A stretch of DNA of 64,000 bases from an uncultured Prevotella sp. (GCA_900317405.1 ONGP01000007.1:1-64000); one strand, 5' to 3'; shown: positions 1 to 7,823, numbered from the stretch's first letter. Numbers and translations: made by a program. Notes: generated by a model not told the origin, from the letters alone.

Positions 1-100
1 AAGGCACCAAAAGGTGACATAGTTACCAAAAAGTAGGAATTGTGATGTTATCGGACTTCTGCGAAAGTGACGTTAACTTAGATTAACTAAGTATAATGAC

Positions 101-128
101 GTTACTTGGTAACTATTTGTTACCTTTG
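101..128 (+). promoter_or_regulatory. Promoter and palindromic operators of the HxlR-type regulator
   Basis: The -7 box TACCTTTG lies at 121-128, 18 nt before the ATG at 146. Two overlapping palindromes cover the promoter: GTTAC-N3-GTAAC at 101-113 and GGTAAC-N5-GTTACC at 108-124. A related half-site pair, GGTGAC-N3-GTTACC, lies at 13-27. HxlR proteins are known to bind such dyads, often their own promoter. Autoregulation, and control of a divergent gene left of the window, is inferred. Confidence 0.6.
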
Positions 129-145
129 GCGCAAAATCTATAGTT

Positions 146-490
146 ATGGCAGATATTAAAGCAGAGTATTTAGCCTGTCCTATCAGGCAAGTAGTGAGTC
201 GTTTTGGCGACAAATGGTCATTGCTTGTGTTGTTTCTGTTGAACAGGAGCGATACGGGCGTATTGCGCTTCAACGAGATTCGCCGCTTCATGACGGACTG
301 CTCCCAGAAGATGCTTTCGCAGACCCTGAAGAACTTGGAGCAGAGCCATCTGGTGCATCGCGAGGTTTATCCAGAGGTTCCCCCACGGGTGGAGTATTCC
401 CTAACAGATACAGGCAAATCATTGATGCCTGTCCTCACAGCCCTCATCGATTGGGGTAAGGAGCATTTTGATGAGGTAGTAACGGACTGA
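146..490 (+). CDS. HxlR-family winged-helix transcriptional regulator
   Basis: The 114-residue protein has the normal length and layout of the HxlR (MarR-like winged helix) family: the N-terminal CPIRQV..FGDKWSLLVL segment, a recognition region around CSQKMLSQTLKNLE, and the wing YPEVPPRVEYSLTDTG. The family binds DNA as a dimer and commonly senses electrophiles or disulfide stress through an N-terminal cysteine; here Cys11 is in that place. The ATG lies 18 nt after a clear -7 box and behind palindromic operators. The target is unknown; a gene left of the window is likely because such regulators usually sit divergent from their target. Confidence 0.92.
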   Translation: MADIKAEYLACPIRQVVSRFGDKWSLLVLFLLNRSDTGVLRFNEIRRFMTDCSQKMLSQTLKNLEQSHLVHREVYPEVPPRVEYSLTDTGKSLMPVLTALIDWGKEHFDEVVTD

Positions 491-494
491 GCGT

Positions 495-803
495 ATGGCA
501 CTACCTAAGTTTATCATCACAATGGATGGATATTTCCGTCTTGGTATGGTCAATCAGCATAAAGACCTGCTGAAGCCAGAAGATCAATGCATCGGTGGCG
601 GCTATTATCATTTCGATTACACCACCAACCGCATCCTGCTCGACAGGGAATCCTACGACTTCGGCAGACCGAAATGGCATCTGCTTGATACGTTGAAAGT
701 GCCGTCAGTCTATCGTGGATTGCGGCTTGTCTATACCTACGATGATAATTTCCACGATAACATTGACATCAGCGAGGAATTGAAGATTGAGTATTATGAC
801 TGA
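495..803 (+). CDS. Hypothetical protein, 102 aa
   Basis: I do not recognise the family. The protein is soluble-looking, rich in Tyr and Asp, with no signal peptide or membrane segment. It starts 5 nt after the HxlR stop codon, so it is probably cotranscribed with that regulator. Its stop overlaps the start of a short same-strand reading frame (ATGACTGA at 796-803), a typical coupling arrangement. It could be a small ligand-binding or immunity-type protein, but nothing visible settles this. Confidence 0.7.
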   Translation: MALPKFIITMDGYFRLGMVNQHKDLLKPEDQCIGGGYYHFDYTTNRILLDRESYDFGRPKWHLLDTLKVPSVYRGLRLVYTYDDNFHDNIDISEELKIEYYD

Positions 804-939
804 CTTTGATTCCATCTGGCGCACTCAGGATGAAATCAGAACGGTAGTGAATGCCGTTCTGGGCGAATGTATCTGGAATCCTGGCCAACAATTCATAATC
901 AGCTTGTTTGGGAATTCCGTTTCTGCCAGCAGCGGATAG
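796..939 (+). CDS. Possible short or truncated ORF coupled to the preceding gene
   Basis: An ATG overlapping the previous stop opens a 47-codon frame ending TAG at 937-939. The start, MTDFDSIWRTQDEIRTVV, looks protein-like and the ATGACTGA overlap is typical of translational coupling. The frame stops early, so this may be the N-terminal remnant of a longer gene. It conflicts with an opposite-strand frame at 825-1061; at most one is likely to be real. Confidence 0.3.
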   Translation: MTDFDSIWRTQDEIRTVVNAVLGECIWNPGQQFIISLFGNSVSASSG

Positions 940-1061
940 AGTCGTTCATAATCGGCTATCTGGAAAGAAATGTCGTATGAGCCTGAAATATTTGTATCAA
1001 TAAACTTACGGAGTGTCTGAGTGTCGCAACATTCTTGCGCCAACATTTCCTGTTTTAACAT
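825..1061 (-). CDS. Possible small hypothetical protein, 78 aa
   Basis: This minus-strand frame lies just downstream of the tRNA-His terminator. It has a reasonably protein-like composition but no recognised domain and no clear promoter. It overlaps the plus-strand frame at 796-939. It could be the tail of a degraded gene or a shadow. Confidence 0.3.
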   Translation of the reverse strand: MLKQEMLAQECCDTQTLRKFIDTNISGSYDISFQIADYERLYPLLAETEFPNKLIMNCWPGFQIHSPRTAFTTVLISS

Positions 1062-1098
1062 AAAACCGTTGGAATTTAAGTTAACATCTTAATTTAAG

Positions 1099-1139
1099 GA
1101 TAAAAAGAAAAACCTTGTAAGCTGTTGACCTACAAGGTT
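1099..1139 (-). terminator. Rho-independent terminator of tRNA-His
   Basis: A perfect 9-bp stem, AACCTTGTA (1111-1119) with TACAAGGTT (1131-1139), is followed on the minus strand by an interrupted U-run (TTTTTCTTTTT). It lies just downstream of tRNA-His. Confidence 0.85.
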
Positions 1140-1146
1140 TTATGAG

Positions 1147-1221
1147 GGTGCCCGGTGGGACTCGAACCCACGACATTCAGAACCACAATCTGACGCTCTA
1201 ACCAACTGAACTACGGGCACC
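1147..1221 (-). tRNA. tRNA-His (anticodon GTG)
   Basis: A full cloverleaf is visible on the minus strand: acceptor GTGCCCG/CGGGCAC (1214-1220 with 1148-1154), D-arm with AGTTCAGTTGGTTAGAGC, anticodon loop centred on GTG, and T-arm GGGTTCGAGTCCC. The base before the acceptor (1221, G on the minus strand) and the discriminator (1147, C on the minus strand) form the G-1:C73 pair that is the bacterial histidine identity element. No CCA is encoded. Confidence 0.97.
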
Positions 1222-1239
1222 ATGTTGGTTTTGCGGGTG

Positions 1240-1271
1240 CAAAGGTACGGAGAATTTTTTAATCTACCAAA
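1240..1271 (-). promoter_or_regulatory. Promoter of tRNA-His
   Basis: On the minus strand, -33 TTTG (1268-1271) and -7 TACCTTTG (1240-1247) are separated by 20 nt. The -33 region reads TTTGGTAGATTAAAAAA, which recurs at 7792-7823 upstream of a putative small RNA. Confidence 0.8.
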
Positions 1272-1359
1272 CTTTTGATGAAGTTTTTTAGAAAAAAGTG
1301 TATTTTTGTGGTTTTTGGGTGGATTCTAAGGGCAGAATCATCAAAAAATTCGTTAATTA

Positions 1360-1391
1360 TTTGTTTTTCTCCACGAAACTTCGTAACTTTG
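1360..1391 (+). promoter_or_regulatory. Promoter of the Nif3-like gene
   Basis: TTTG at 1360-1363 and TAACTTTG at 1384-1391 are spaced by 20 nt. The -7 box ends only 5 nt before the proposed GTG start at 1397, implying almost no 5' UTR. Confidence 0.75.
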
Positions 1392-1396
1392 CACCC

Positions 1397-2182
1397 GTGA
1401 AAATTAAAGAAGTGCTGAGCGCCCTTGAACGTTTCGCGCCTCTGCCCTTGCAGGAAAGTTGGGATAATGCTGGCTTGCAAACGGGACTGACAGAGACGGA
1501 GGTTTCAGGGGCATTATTGTGTCTGGACGTGAACGAACGTATCGTTGACGAGGCCATAGCGAAGGGTTGCAATCTGATTGTAAGCCATCATCCGCTGTTG
1601 TTCCGTGGGCTTAAGACTATCAGCGACCTTACTGACGTGCAGCGCACCACAATGCGCGCCATACAGCAGGGTATAGCCGTGATATCTATGCACACTAATA
1701 TGGATAACGCGCGCGGGGGAGTGAACTGGCGTATAGCCGAGAAACTGGGGCTGAGTGGCGTGGAGTTTATGTCGGCCAAACTGGTAAACGGCGTGGAGGC
1801 TGGAAGTGGAGTTATCGGCGAACTGGCCGAACCCACAGCTGCCGACGACTTTATCATCGCCGTGAAGAAGGCCTTCGGAGTGGAGTGCGCCATGTGTAAC
1901 GAGTTGCTGCGCCGCCCCATCAAGCGTGTGGCTATCTGCGGCGGAGCGGGCGATTTCCTACTCGACGAGGCCGTGAAGAATCAGGCCGACGCATTCATCA
2001 CAGGAGAGATGCACTATCATCAGTACTTCGGCTACGAACAGCAGATACAGATATGCGTGATAGGTCACTATCAGAGCGAACAGTACACCGCCGAGATATT
2101 TGAGGAGATAATCCAGAAGGAGTGCCCAGGCGTGAAGACCGTGATCGCAGAGACATGTACGAATCCGATTCTGTACATTTAA
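1397..2182 (+). CDS. Nif3-like dinuclear metal centre protein (YbgI/DUF34 family)
   Basis: The protein matches the Nif3/YbgI family, hexameric proteins with two metals per subunit whose exact role is not settled; some have been linked to GTP cyclohydrolase-like folds. Visible family marks are PLPLQESWDNAGL near the start, the metal-binding SHHPLLF (about residues 63-69), MHTNMDNARGGVN, and the C-terminal GEMHYHQYFG. I chose GTG 1397 over the in-frame ATG at 1298 because homologues begin at this point and the promoter lies between the two codons. It precedes a zinc-ribbon coiled-coil gene, a pairing that is common in Bacteroidetes. Confidence 0.92.
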   Translation: MKIKEVLSALERFAPLPLQESWDNAGLQTGLTETEVSGALLCLDVNERIVDEAIAKGCNLIVSHHPLLFRGLKTISDLTDVQRTTMRAIQQGIAVISMHTNMDNARGGVNWRIAEKLGLSGVEFMSAKLVNGVEAGSGVIGELAEPTAADDFIIAVKKAFGVECAMCNELLRRPIKRVAICGGAGDFLLDEAVKNQADAFITGEMHYHQYFGYEQQIQICVIGHYQSEQYTAEIFEEIIQKECPGVKTVIAETCTNPILYI

Positions 2183-2228
2183 CATGAAAGATTAAACATT
2201 AAACATTCATTATAATAATAGTAGAATT

Positions 2229-3107
2229 ATGGCAAAGAAAGATCCATCAGAATTGTCAGTTGAAGAGCGCCTGAAGACGCTTTATCAGTTGCAGACAGCC
2301 CTTTCGGCTATCGACGAGAAGCGCCTGTTGCGCGGTGAGTTGCCCCTTGAGGTACAGGACCTGGAAGACGAAATCGAGGGACTGACCACACGTGTTGACA
2401 AGATTGCTGCCGACATCGAGGAGTATCAGAAGGCTATCACCACAAAGAAGGGTGAGATTGCCGACGCTGAGGCTAGCGTAGAGCGCTACAAGGAGCAGCT
2501 GAACGAGGTGAAGAACAACCGTGAGTACGACACTCTGTCGAAGGAAATCGAGTTCCAGACACTGGAGATAGAGCTCTGCAACAAGAAGATTCGTGAGGCT
2601 AACAATAAGATTGCCGACAAGCAGCGCGAGATGGAGACCAGCAAGGCTCTGATAGCTGAGCGCCAGGGCGATCTGGACGTGAAGAAGAACGAGCTGGAGG
2701 AGATAATGGAAGAGACCCGCGTAGAGGAGGATAAGCTGAAGGAGCAGGTAAAGAATCTGGAGGCTAAGATCGAGGGCCGTCTGCTCACATCGTTCAAGCG
2801 CATACGTCGTAACGCTCGCAACGGTCTGGGTATCGTTTACGTGCAGCGTGACGCTTGCGGCGGTTGCTTCAACAAGATTCCACCCCAGCGCCAGTTGGAT
2901 ATCAAGATGCACAAGAAGATCATCGTGTGCGAGTATTGCGGTCGTATCATGATCGACCCAGAGCTGGCAGGCGTAAAGGTTGACAAGGTTGCAGGTGCTA
3001 CCGACGAGAAGAAGGGACGTGCAAAGCGCGCCATCCGTAAGTCATCAGGTACCTCTACATCGTCAGCATCATCGAAGAAGGCTGCCGACGCCAACGATAT
3101 GGCATAA
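2229..3107 (+). CDS. Coiled-coil protein with C4 zinc ribbon (CdsZ-like)
   Basis: Residues 10-195 are a long charged coiled coil, followed by a zinc ribbon with CGGC (Cys210, Cys213) and CEYC (Cys234, Cys237) and a basic, Ser/Lys-rich tail. This is the layout of the CdsZ / zf-RING_7 family, whose members are thought to act in ribosome- or RNA-related processes; function remains poorly defined. It starts 46 nt after the Nif3-like gene and is probably in the same operon. Confidence 0.85.
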   Translation: MAKKDPSELSVEERLKTLYQLQTALSAIDEKRLLRGELPLEVQDLEDEIEGLTTRVDKIAADIEEYQKAITTKKGEIADAEASVERYKEQLNEVKNNREYDTLSKEIEFQTLEIELCNKKIREANNKIADKQREMETSKALIAERQGDLDVKKNELEEIMEETRVEEDKLKEQVKNLEAKIEGRLLTSFKRIRRNARNGLGIVYVQRDACGGCFNKIPPQRQLDIKMHKKIIVCEYCGRIMIDPELAGVKVDKVAGATDEKKGRAKRAIRKSSGTSTSSASSKKAADANDMA

Positions 3108-3121
3108 GACAGAGAGAATTG

Positions 3122-3571
3122 TTATAAATTCTGATAGTCGGGGATGTCGTCGAGAAAGCAAAATTTTTGGTTATCGTAGTCCATCCGGCAGCACACATGT
3201 TGCAAGCCATTACTGACAATCAGATAATCCACCTTCAGCAGGAGATTGTAGGCCGAAATCTGGTCGAAAGTCTTCTGCTGAAGTCGTATAGTAGGGGCCT
3301 TGTACTCGATGATCATCTGGGGTAGGGCCACCTTATTATATAATACGGTGTCGCAACGCAAGCGCTTCTCGCCTACAGCCAGCTCGACCTCGTTGCCCAT
3401 CAGGCCGGCAGGGTAGCCCTTGTGCTCTACCAGATAGTGCACAAAATGCTGTCGGACCCACTCTTCGGGAGTGAGAGCAACGTATTTTCGGCGCAAAAAG
3501 TCGAAAATTACCTGTTTATTGCCCTTATTGGCAATTTTTATTTGGTATGTAGGGAGGTTTAATCGAAACAT
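3122..3571 (-). CDS. Nuclease-fold protein with HsdR N-terminal-like domain
   Basis: The 149-residue protein resembles the type I restriction R-subunit N-terminal domain family (HSDR_N_2), common as a stand-alone gene in Bacteroidetes. It carries a PD-(D/E)XK-like core: Asp74 in RCDTVLY, then Glu89 and Lys91 in IIEYKAP. The frame is open further upstream, but the ATG at 3569-3571 is preferred because homologues begin near MFRLNLPTYQ and a minus-strand -7 box lies just before it. It is divergent from holA. Isolated here, it is unlikely to be part of a restriction system; nucleic acid binding or repair is possible. Confidence 0.8.
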   Translation of the reverse strand: MFRLNLPTYQIKIANKGNKQVIFDFLRRKYVALTPEEWVRQHFVHYLVEHKGYPAGLMGNEVELAVGEKRLRCDTVLYNKVALPQMIIEYKAPTIRLQQKTFDQISAYNLLLKVDYLIVSNGLQHVCCRMDYDNQKFCFLDDIPDYQNL

Positions 3572-3576
3572 TTTTG

Positions 3577-3596
3577 TAATTTTGCAGGCAAAAGTA
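3577..3596. promoter_or_regulatory. Tightly packed divergent -7 boxes for the HsdR_N-like gene and holA
   Basis: Plus strand: TAATTTTG at 3577-3584, directed at holA. Minus strand: TACTTTTG at 3589-3596, directed at the HsdR_N-like gene, leaving a leader of about 11 nt. The two transcripts diverge from within about 20 bp and their core promoters overlap. Confidence 0.7.
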
Positions 3597-3619
3597 CAAA
3601 TAATAATTGAAATAGCAAT

Positions 3620-4648
3620 ATGGCTGAGGCAAAAAATGTAAGTTTTGAGGGCATAATGCGCGATTTGGAGGCTGGAAAATTCGCGCCCGTCTACTATCTG
3701 ATGGGCGACGAACCATACTATATCGACAAGATAGCCGACTATATCGCAGAGCACGCTCTGCAGCCCGAAGAACGTGACTTTAACCAGACTATACTGTTCG
3801 GATCGGACGTGAATGCATCGCAGATATCCGACCTGGCACGCCGCTATCCGATGATGGCCGAGCGACAGGTGGTGATAGTGAAAGAGGCGCAGAATATCAA
3901 AAATACAGAGGCGCTGGAGCGATATTTCAGCCAGCCGATGGCGTCGACAATACTGGTGATGTGCCACAAAAACGGCAAGATTGACGGTAGAAAAACGGCC
4001 TACGTGAAGGCGATAAAATCGGCTGGAGTGATGTTTGAGAGTGCAAAACTCAAGGATAGAGACCTGCCGGGATTCATAGAGAACTATCTGAAAGCGCGCC
4101 AGGTGAAGATTGACAATAAGTCGGTGCAGATGATAGCCGAGAATATCGGCGCCGATCTGAGCCGACTGGTGGGCGAGCTTGACAAGGTGATACTATCGCT
4201 GCCCGAAGAGAATAGGGTAGTGACTCCACAGACGGTGGAAGACCAGATAGGAGTGAGTAAGGAGTTTAATGGATTTGAACTTCGCGACGCAATTGTTCGA
4301 CGTGATGTGTACAAGGCAAATCAGATAATAAAATATTTTGACGAAAATCCAAAGGCTGGTTCTATCTACTCGTTTCTCCCGTTGCTCTTTAATTACTTCC
4401 AAAACTTGATGATTGCGTTTTACGCGCCAAATAATAAGAGCCAGGAGGCGGTAGCAGAGTGGCTGGAACTGAGAAATGCGTGGGGTGCGAAGGACTACAT
4501 GACGGGTATGAGAAACTACTCTGGAATGAAGGTGATGCAGATAATTTCGAAGATACGCGAGATTGACGCGAAAAGTAAGGGTTTGGACAACCCAAATACC
4601 CCCGCTGGAGAGCTAATGAAGGAACTGATTTTTTACATTTTGCACTAA
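3620..4648 (+). CDS. holA: DNA polymerase III subunit delta
   Basis: The 342-residue length and the sequence fit the clamp-loader delta subunit: YYLMGDEPYYIDKIADYI near the N-terminus, the QVVIVKEAQNIKN segment of the AAA+-like core, and a helical C-terminal domain. Delta opens the beta sliding clamp during loading. The gene is monocistronic, with a short leader and a strong terminator after it. Confidence 0.93.
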   Translation: MAEAKNVSFEGIMRDLEAGKFAPVYYLMGDEPYYIDKIADYIAEHALQPEERDFNQTILFGSDVNASQISDLARRYPMMAERQVVIVKEAQNIKNTEALERYFSQPMASTILVMCHKNGKIDGRKTAYVKAIKSAGVMFESAKLKDRDLPGFIENYLKARQVKIDNKSVQMIAENIGADLSRLVGELDKVILSLPEENRVVTPQTVEDQIGVSKEFNGFELRDAIVRRDVYKANQIIKYFDENPKAGSIYSFLPLLFNYFQNLMIAFYAPNNKSQEAVAEWLELRNAWGAKDYMTGMRNYSGMKVMQIISKIREIDAKSKGLDNPNTPAGELMKELIFYILH

Positions 4649-4685
4649 ATTTGGGTTTCTGCTGACTCTAGAATTTGCAAAAATG

Positions 4686-4709
4686 GCGCTTTTCGGGAGC
4701 GCTTTTTTT
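4686..4709 (+). terminator. Rho-independent terminator after holA
   Basis: Stem GCGCT (4686-4690) / AGCGC (4698-4702) is followed directly by seven T residues. Confidence 0.85.
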
Positions 4710-5422
4710 GTGCCTAACTGTCTGTAAAATAGGGGAGTTACGTGGATTTTTACCCCTTCAAAACTCGCGTATTTCTGCGCTCGCGCACATCGGTGCAGAA
4801 TAAGCCAGAAATGACGAAATCTGCGATTTTCGATCGCTCAGGATTTGGCGTTCACACTTATTAGGATTTTATTATGTTGATTTTGATTCTTAAATCTGAA
4901 TAAGGATTTAGGAAAATATGCGTTTGGTGATGTGAATTTAGCGTTTTAAAACTCTAAATCAGATTTTAATATTTAGATATGAATATCCGAATATTACGAT
5001 TCTGATTTGTGTATTCATATTTATACAACCGCATATATACATATATAAATGATTAAAAATCAGATAGTTATATGGTTTTGTTATAAAAACATTGGTATTT
5101 TAGGTCCTAAACTGGCCAAATGGTGTATATGGCTCTATATTTGGGGTATGTTTATGTAAGTAGCTGATTTATACCCAATTAGTTACATAAAATTGTTAGA
5201 ACAATCCTTTGTATAGTTTATTTATCTAAAATTTAGATTTATAACTTTAAACCGCATTATACCCCGAATAGAGTTTTTGGTTTATAAATATAAAACTGCA
5301 AACTTAAATTATAAAATCTTAAATAGTATCTACATTTGTTGTGTAATTCAATTTTTTGTTTTACCTTTGTAAACTGAAAGAAAATAGGGCCAAATGGCCC
5401 ATAAACCACTTAGTTATAAACA
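4710..5422 (+). promoter_or_regulatory. AT-rich intergenic region with inverted repeats and an Xre-gene promoter
   Basis: No convincing gene is seen in these 713 bp. Notable elements are TTTATGTAA/TTACATAAA (5151-5159 and 5183-5191), the adjacent palindrome ATTGTT-AG-AACAAT (5192-5205), a GGCCAAATGG motif near 5114, and GGGCC-AAAT-GGCCC at 5387-5400 in the leader. The -7 box is TACCTTTG at 5362-5369. The palindromes are candidate operators for the adjacent Xre regulator. Confidence 0.5.
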
Positions 5423-5911
5423 ATGAAGGATAGAATTAGGCAAATAATGGAGAGTCAGCACATGACTCAGCAGGTGTTCGCAAGTTACATCGATCAGAGT
5501 CCGGCTACACTTAGTAGCATCTTCAACGGTAGAACCCGACCCACCCTGAACATAGTGGAGGCTATAAAAAAGAAAATTCCTAACATCAACACTGATTGGC
5601 TGATGTTTGGATCGGGCGACATGTATCTTGCCCCAAAAACACCCGAAATGGACCTGTTTGCAGACCAGGATACCCCCACTGATACCCACCCTATCGAGCA
5701 AAATCCGATGCTCGATTTTGATGCACCTACTGTTCAGGCACCTCAAAATGTGGTTCAGCAACCCCAAAATTACAATAGTGTAAGAAATACACAGCCTACA
5801 ATCATTCGTGAAGAGGTAAAAATAGCTGACAAACCACAACGAAAAGTCATCGAGATACGGGTATTCTATGACGACCAGACGTGGGATACTTTTGTGCCAC
5901 AAAAGAAATAA
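5423..5911 (+). CDS. Xre-family helix-turn-helix regulator
   Basis: The 162-residue protein opens with a Cro/CI-type helix-turn-helix (residues 3-60, including MTQQVFASYIDQSPATLSSI). A Pro/Gln-rich linker (about 65-130) follows, then a short C-terminal segment ending FYDDQTWDTFVP. It is probably a repressor-like DNA-binding protein. A long AT-rich upstream region with several palindromes suggests autoregulation. Neither a phage nor a toxin gene is adjacent, so its target is unknown. Confidence 0.85.
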   Translation: MKDRIRQIMESQHMTQQVFASYIDQSPATLSSIFNGRTRPTLNIVEAIKKKIPNINTDWLMFGSGDMYLAPKTPEMDLFADQDTPTDTHPIEQNPMLDFDAPTVQAPQNVVQQPQNYNSVRNTQPTIIREEVKIADKPQRKVIEIRVFYDDQTWDTFVPQKK

Positions 5912-5969
5912 TGTTTTGTAGTTTCGAAAAATAGTAGTATCTTTGTACCCGAATTATAAAATTTGAAGT

Positions 5970-6743
5970 ATGAAGAAGTATATACTAGACCTAAAAGTGA
6001 GATCGGTAGAGCAGATTCATCAGCGATATGTGCTCATTAAGCTTACTGATGAAAAGCCTCTGCCCGAGATGCTGCCAGGTCAGTTTGTTGAGGTGCGTGT
6101 AGATGGAGCGACATCTACATTCCTGCGCCGCCCTATTTCCATCAACTTTGTGGATCGTGAACAGAACGAGCTCTGGCTGCTAGTGGCTACCGTTGGCGAC
6201 GGTACCAAGCAGATGGCTAAACTGCAGCCTGGCGACACGCTGAACTGTGTGCTGCCACTGGGCAACGGCTTTACACCCGCCAAGCAGGGCGAAAAGGTGC
6301 TGCTGGTAGGTGGCGGTGTGGGTGTGGCCCCGCTGCTGTATATGGGTGCTGAGATGAAGCGTCAAGGGATAGAGCCCACTTTCCTGCTGGGAGCACGTAC
6401 GGCAAACGATCTGCTGATGCTGCCTATATTTAATAAGTACGGGCGCGCGTATGTAACGACCGAAGACGGATCGATGGGCGAAAAGGGATTTGTGACCAAT
6501 CACTCGATACTGACAGAGGAGCGTTTCGACCGTATCAGCACTTGTGGCCCAACGCCGATGATGAAGGCGGTGGCCAGATATGCACGCCAGAACAACGTGG
6601 ATTGCGAGGTGTCGCTCGAGAACTTGATGGCTTGCGGACTGGGTGCGTGTCTGTGTTGTGTAGAGAAGACTACAGAGGGTAATCTGTGTGTATGTAAGGA
6701 TGGTCCGGTGTTTAATATTAAGAAACTGTTATGGCAAGACTAA
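5970..6743 (+). CDS. pyrK: Dihydroorotate dehydrogenase electron transfer subunit
   Basis: PyrK carries electrons from PyrD to NAD+ through FAD and a 2Fe-2S cluster. Visible features are the flavin motif RRPISI (residues 53-58), the nucleotide-binding GGGVGVAPL (114-122), CGPTPMM (192-198), and cluster cysteines Cys222, Cys227, Cys230 and Cys242. It overlaps pyrD by 13 nt, so the two subunits are translated from one message. This identifies the class 1B, NAD-dependent enzyme of pyrimidine synthesis. Confidence 0.96.
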   Translation: MKKYILDLKVRSVEQIHQRYVLIKLTDEKPLPEMLPGQFVEVRVDGATSTFLRRPISINFVDREQNELWLLVATVGDGTKQMAKLQPGDTLNCVLPLGNGFTPAKQGEKVLLVGGGVGVAPLLYMGAEMKRQGIEPTFLLGARTANDLLMLPIFNKYGRAYVTTEDGSMGEKGFVTNHSILTEERFDRISTCGPTPMMKAVARYARQNNVDCEVSLENLMACGLGACLCCVEKTTEGNLCVCKDGPVFNIKKLLWQD

Positions 6744-7636
6744 ATGTAAAGATATCTAACCTGGAGCTGAAGAACCCAGTAATGACCGCATCGGGCACAT
6801 TCGGCTACGGACTTGAGTTTGCTGATCTTATGCCTATCGACGGCATCGGCGGCATAATCGTGAAGGGAACAACACTGAACCCGCGCGAGGGAAACGACTA
6901 TCCGCGTATGGCCGAAACGGCTAGTGGTATGCTGAACTGCGTAGGACTGCAGAATAAGGGTGTAGACTACTTCTGCGAGCACATCTACCCACAGATAAAG
7001 GATATCGACACCAATATGATAGTAAACGTGAGCGGTTCGAGTCCTGAGGACTACGCTGAGTGCGCCGCTCGAATTGATGCTCTGGAGAATATCCCTGCCA
7101 TCGAGTTGAACATATCGTGTCCTAACGTAAAGGATGGGGGAATGGCTTTCGGTGTAACTTGTGCCGGAGCCGCAAGTGTGGTTAAGGCCGTTCGCCAGCG
7201 ATATCACAAGACACTGATAGTAAAACTGAGCCCTAACGTAACGGATATAGCTGAAATAGCCCGTGCCGTAGAGGCTGAGGGAGCTGATAGCGTATCGCTG
7301 ATAAACACGCTGATGGGTATGGCTATCGACATAGAGAAGCGTAAGACTCTGCTTAGCATCAATACCGGCGGACTGAGTGGTCCATGCGTAAAACCTGTGG
7401 CTCTGCGTATGGTTTGGCAGGTAGCTAAGGCCGTAAAAATCCCTGTAATCGGTCTGGGAGGTATTTCGACAGCTAAGGATGCCATAGAGTTCCTGATGGC
7501 TGGCGCTACGGCTATCGAGATAGGTACGGCAAACTTCCTTGATCCTGCTGTTAGTATAAAAGTGCGCGATGGTATCAACGATTGGCTGGATGCTCATGGT
7601 TGCCAATCGGTAGAAGAAATCATCGGGGTGATATAA
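6731..7636 (+). CDS. pyrD: Dihydroorotate dehydrogenase, class 1B catalytic subunit
   Basis: This 301-residue FMN barrel oxidises dihydroorotate to orotate. The catalytic loop [13 protein letters not shown] places the base at Cys130, the cysteine typical of class 1 enzymes. The FMN phosphate site is near VIGLGGIS. The start codon is inside the end of pyrK. The gene is followed by two identical hairpin-forming repeats that probably end the transcript or meet an opposing one. Confidence 0.96.
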   Translation: MARLNVKISNLELKNPVMTASGTFGYGLEFADLMPIDGIGGIIVKGTTLNPREGNDYPRMAETASGMLNCVGLQNKGVDYFCEHIYPQIKDIDTNMIVNVSGSSPEDYAECAARIDALENIPAIELNISCPNVKDGGMAFGVTCAGAASVVKAVRQRYHKTLIVKLSPNVTDIAEIARAVEAEGADSVSLINTLMGMAIDIEKRKTLLSINTGGLSGPCVKPVALRMVWQVAKAVKIPVIGLGGISTAKDAIEFLMAGATAIEIGTANFLDPAVSIKVRDGINDWLDAHGCQSVEEIIGVI

Positions 7637-7718
7637 AATTTGAGGGCTGCCAACTGGCAGCCCCCTTCTTCGAAGGGGAAACATTGCTAAAAATTTGAGG
7701 GCTGCCAACTGGCAGCCC
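7635..7718. repeat. Two identical 29-bp palindrome-bearing direct repeats
   Basis: The same 29 bases, containing GGGCTGCC-AACT-GGCAGCCC, occur at 7635-7663 and 7690-7718. A third small hairpin (CCCTTC/GAAGGG) lies between them. In the second copy the stem extends to 11 bp (TGAGGGCTGCC/GGCAGCCCTCA). On the minus strand this hairpin is followed by AAATTTTT, consistent with a terminator. The first copy follows the pyrD stop within a few bases. Confidence 0.85.
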
Positions 7719-7785
7719 TCAACCAACACAAAAACTAAACTAGACTTAACTAAAGCAATTCCGGGGTTTTCCCAAATCCCTGAAT
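7690..7785 (-). ncRNA. Candidate small RNA between pyrD and aroC
   Basis: A strong minus-strand promoter at 7792-7823 predicts a start near 7785. The transcript would run about 95 nt to the 11-bp hairpin and U-tract at 7690-7720. No ATG-initiated frame is present. It contains an internal GGG-AAAA-CCC element. The promoter is nearly the same as that of tRNA-His. Existence of a stable RNA is inferred; its function is unknown. Confidence 0.5.
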
Positions 7786-7791
7786 GCGATG

Positions 7792-7823
7792 CAAAGGTAC
7801 GAATAGTTTTTTAATCTACCAAA
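7792..7823 (-). promoter_or_regulatory. Stable-RNA-like promoter on the minus strand
   Basis: -33 TTTG (7820-7823) and -7 TACCTTTG (7792-7799) lie 20 nt apart. The stretch TTTGGTAGATTAAAAAA is identical to that of the tRNA-His promoter (1240-1271). It points away from aroC, so it cannot serve that gene. Confidence 0.75.

Noticed and set aside
3122-3571. HsdR-like domain as part of a restriction system
   Set aside because: No methylase, specificity subunit or helicase part is adjacent; the stand-alone gene is common in the phylum.
6740-7729. A 329-codon open frame on the minus strand across pyrD
   Set aside because: It is antisense to a clear pyrD with all catalytic motifs, has an implausible composition and no known domain. 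It is a shadow frame.
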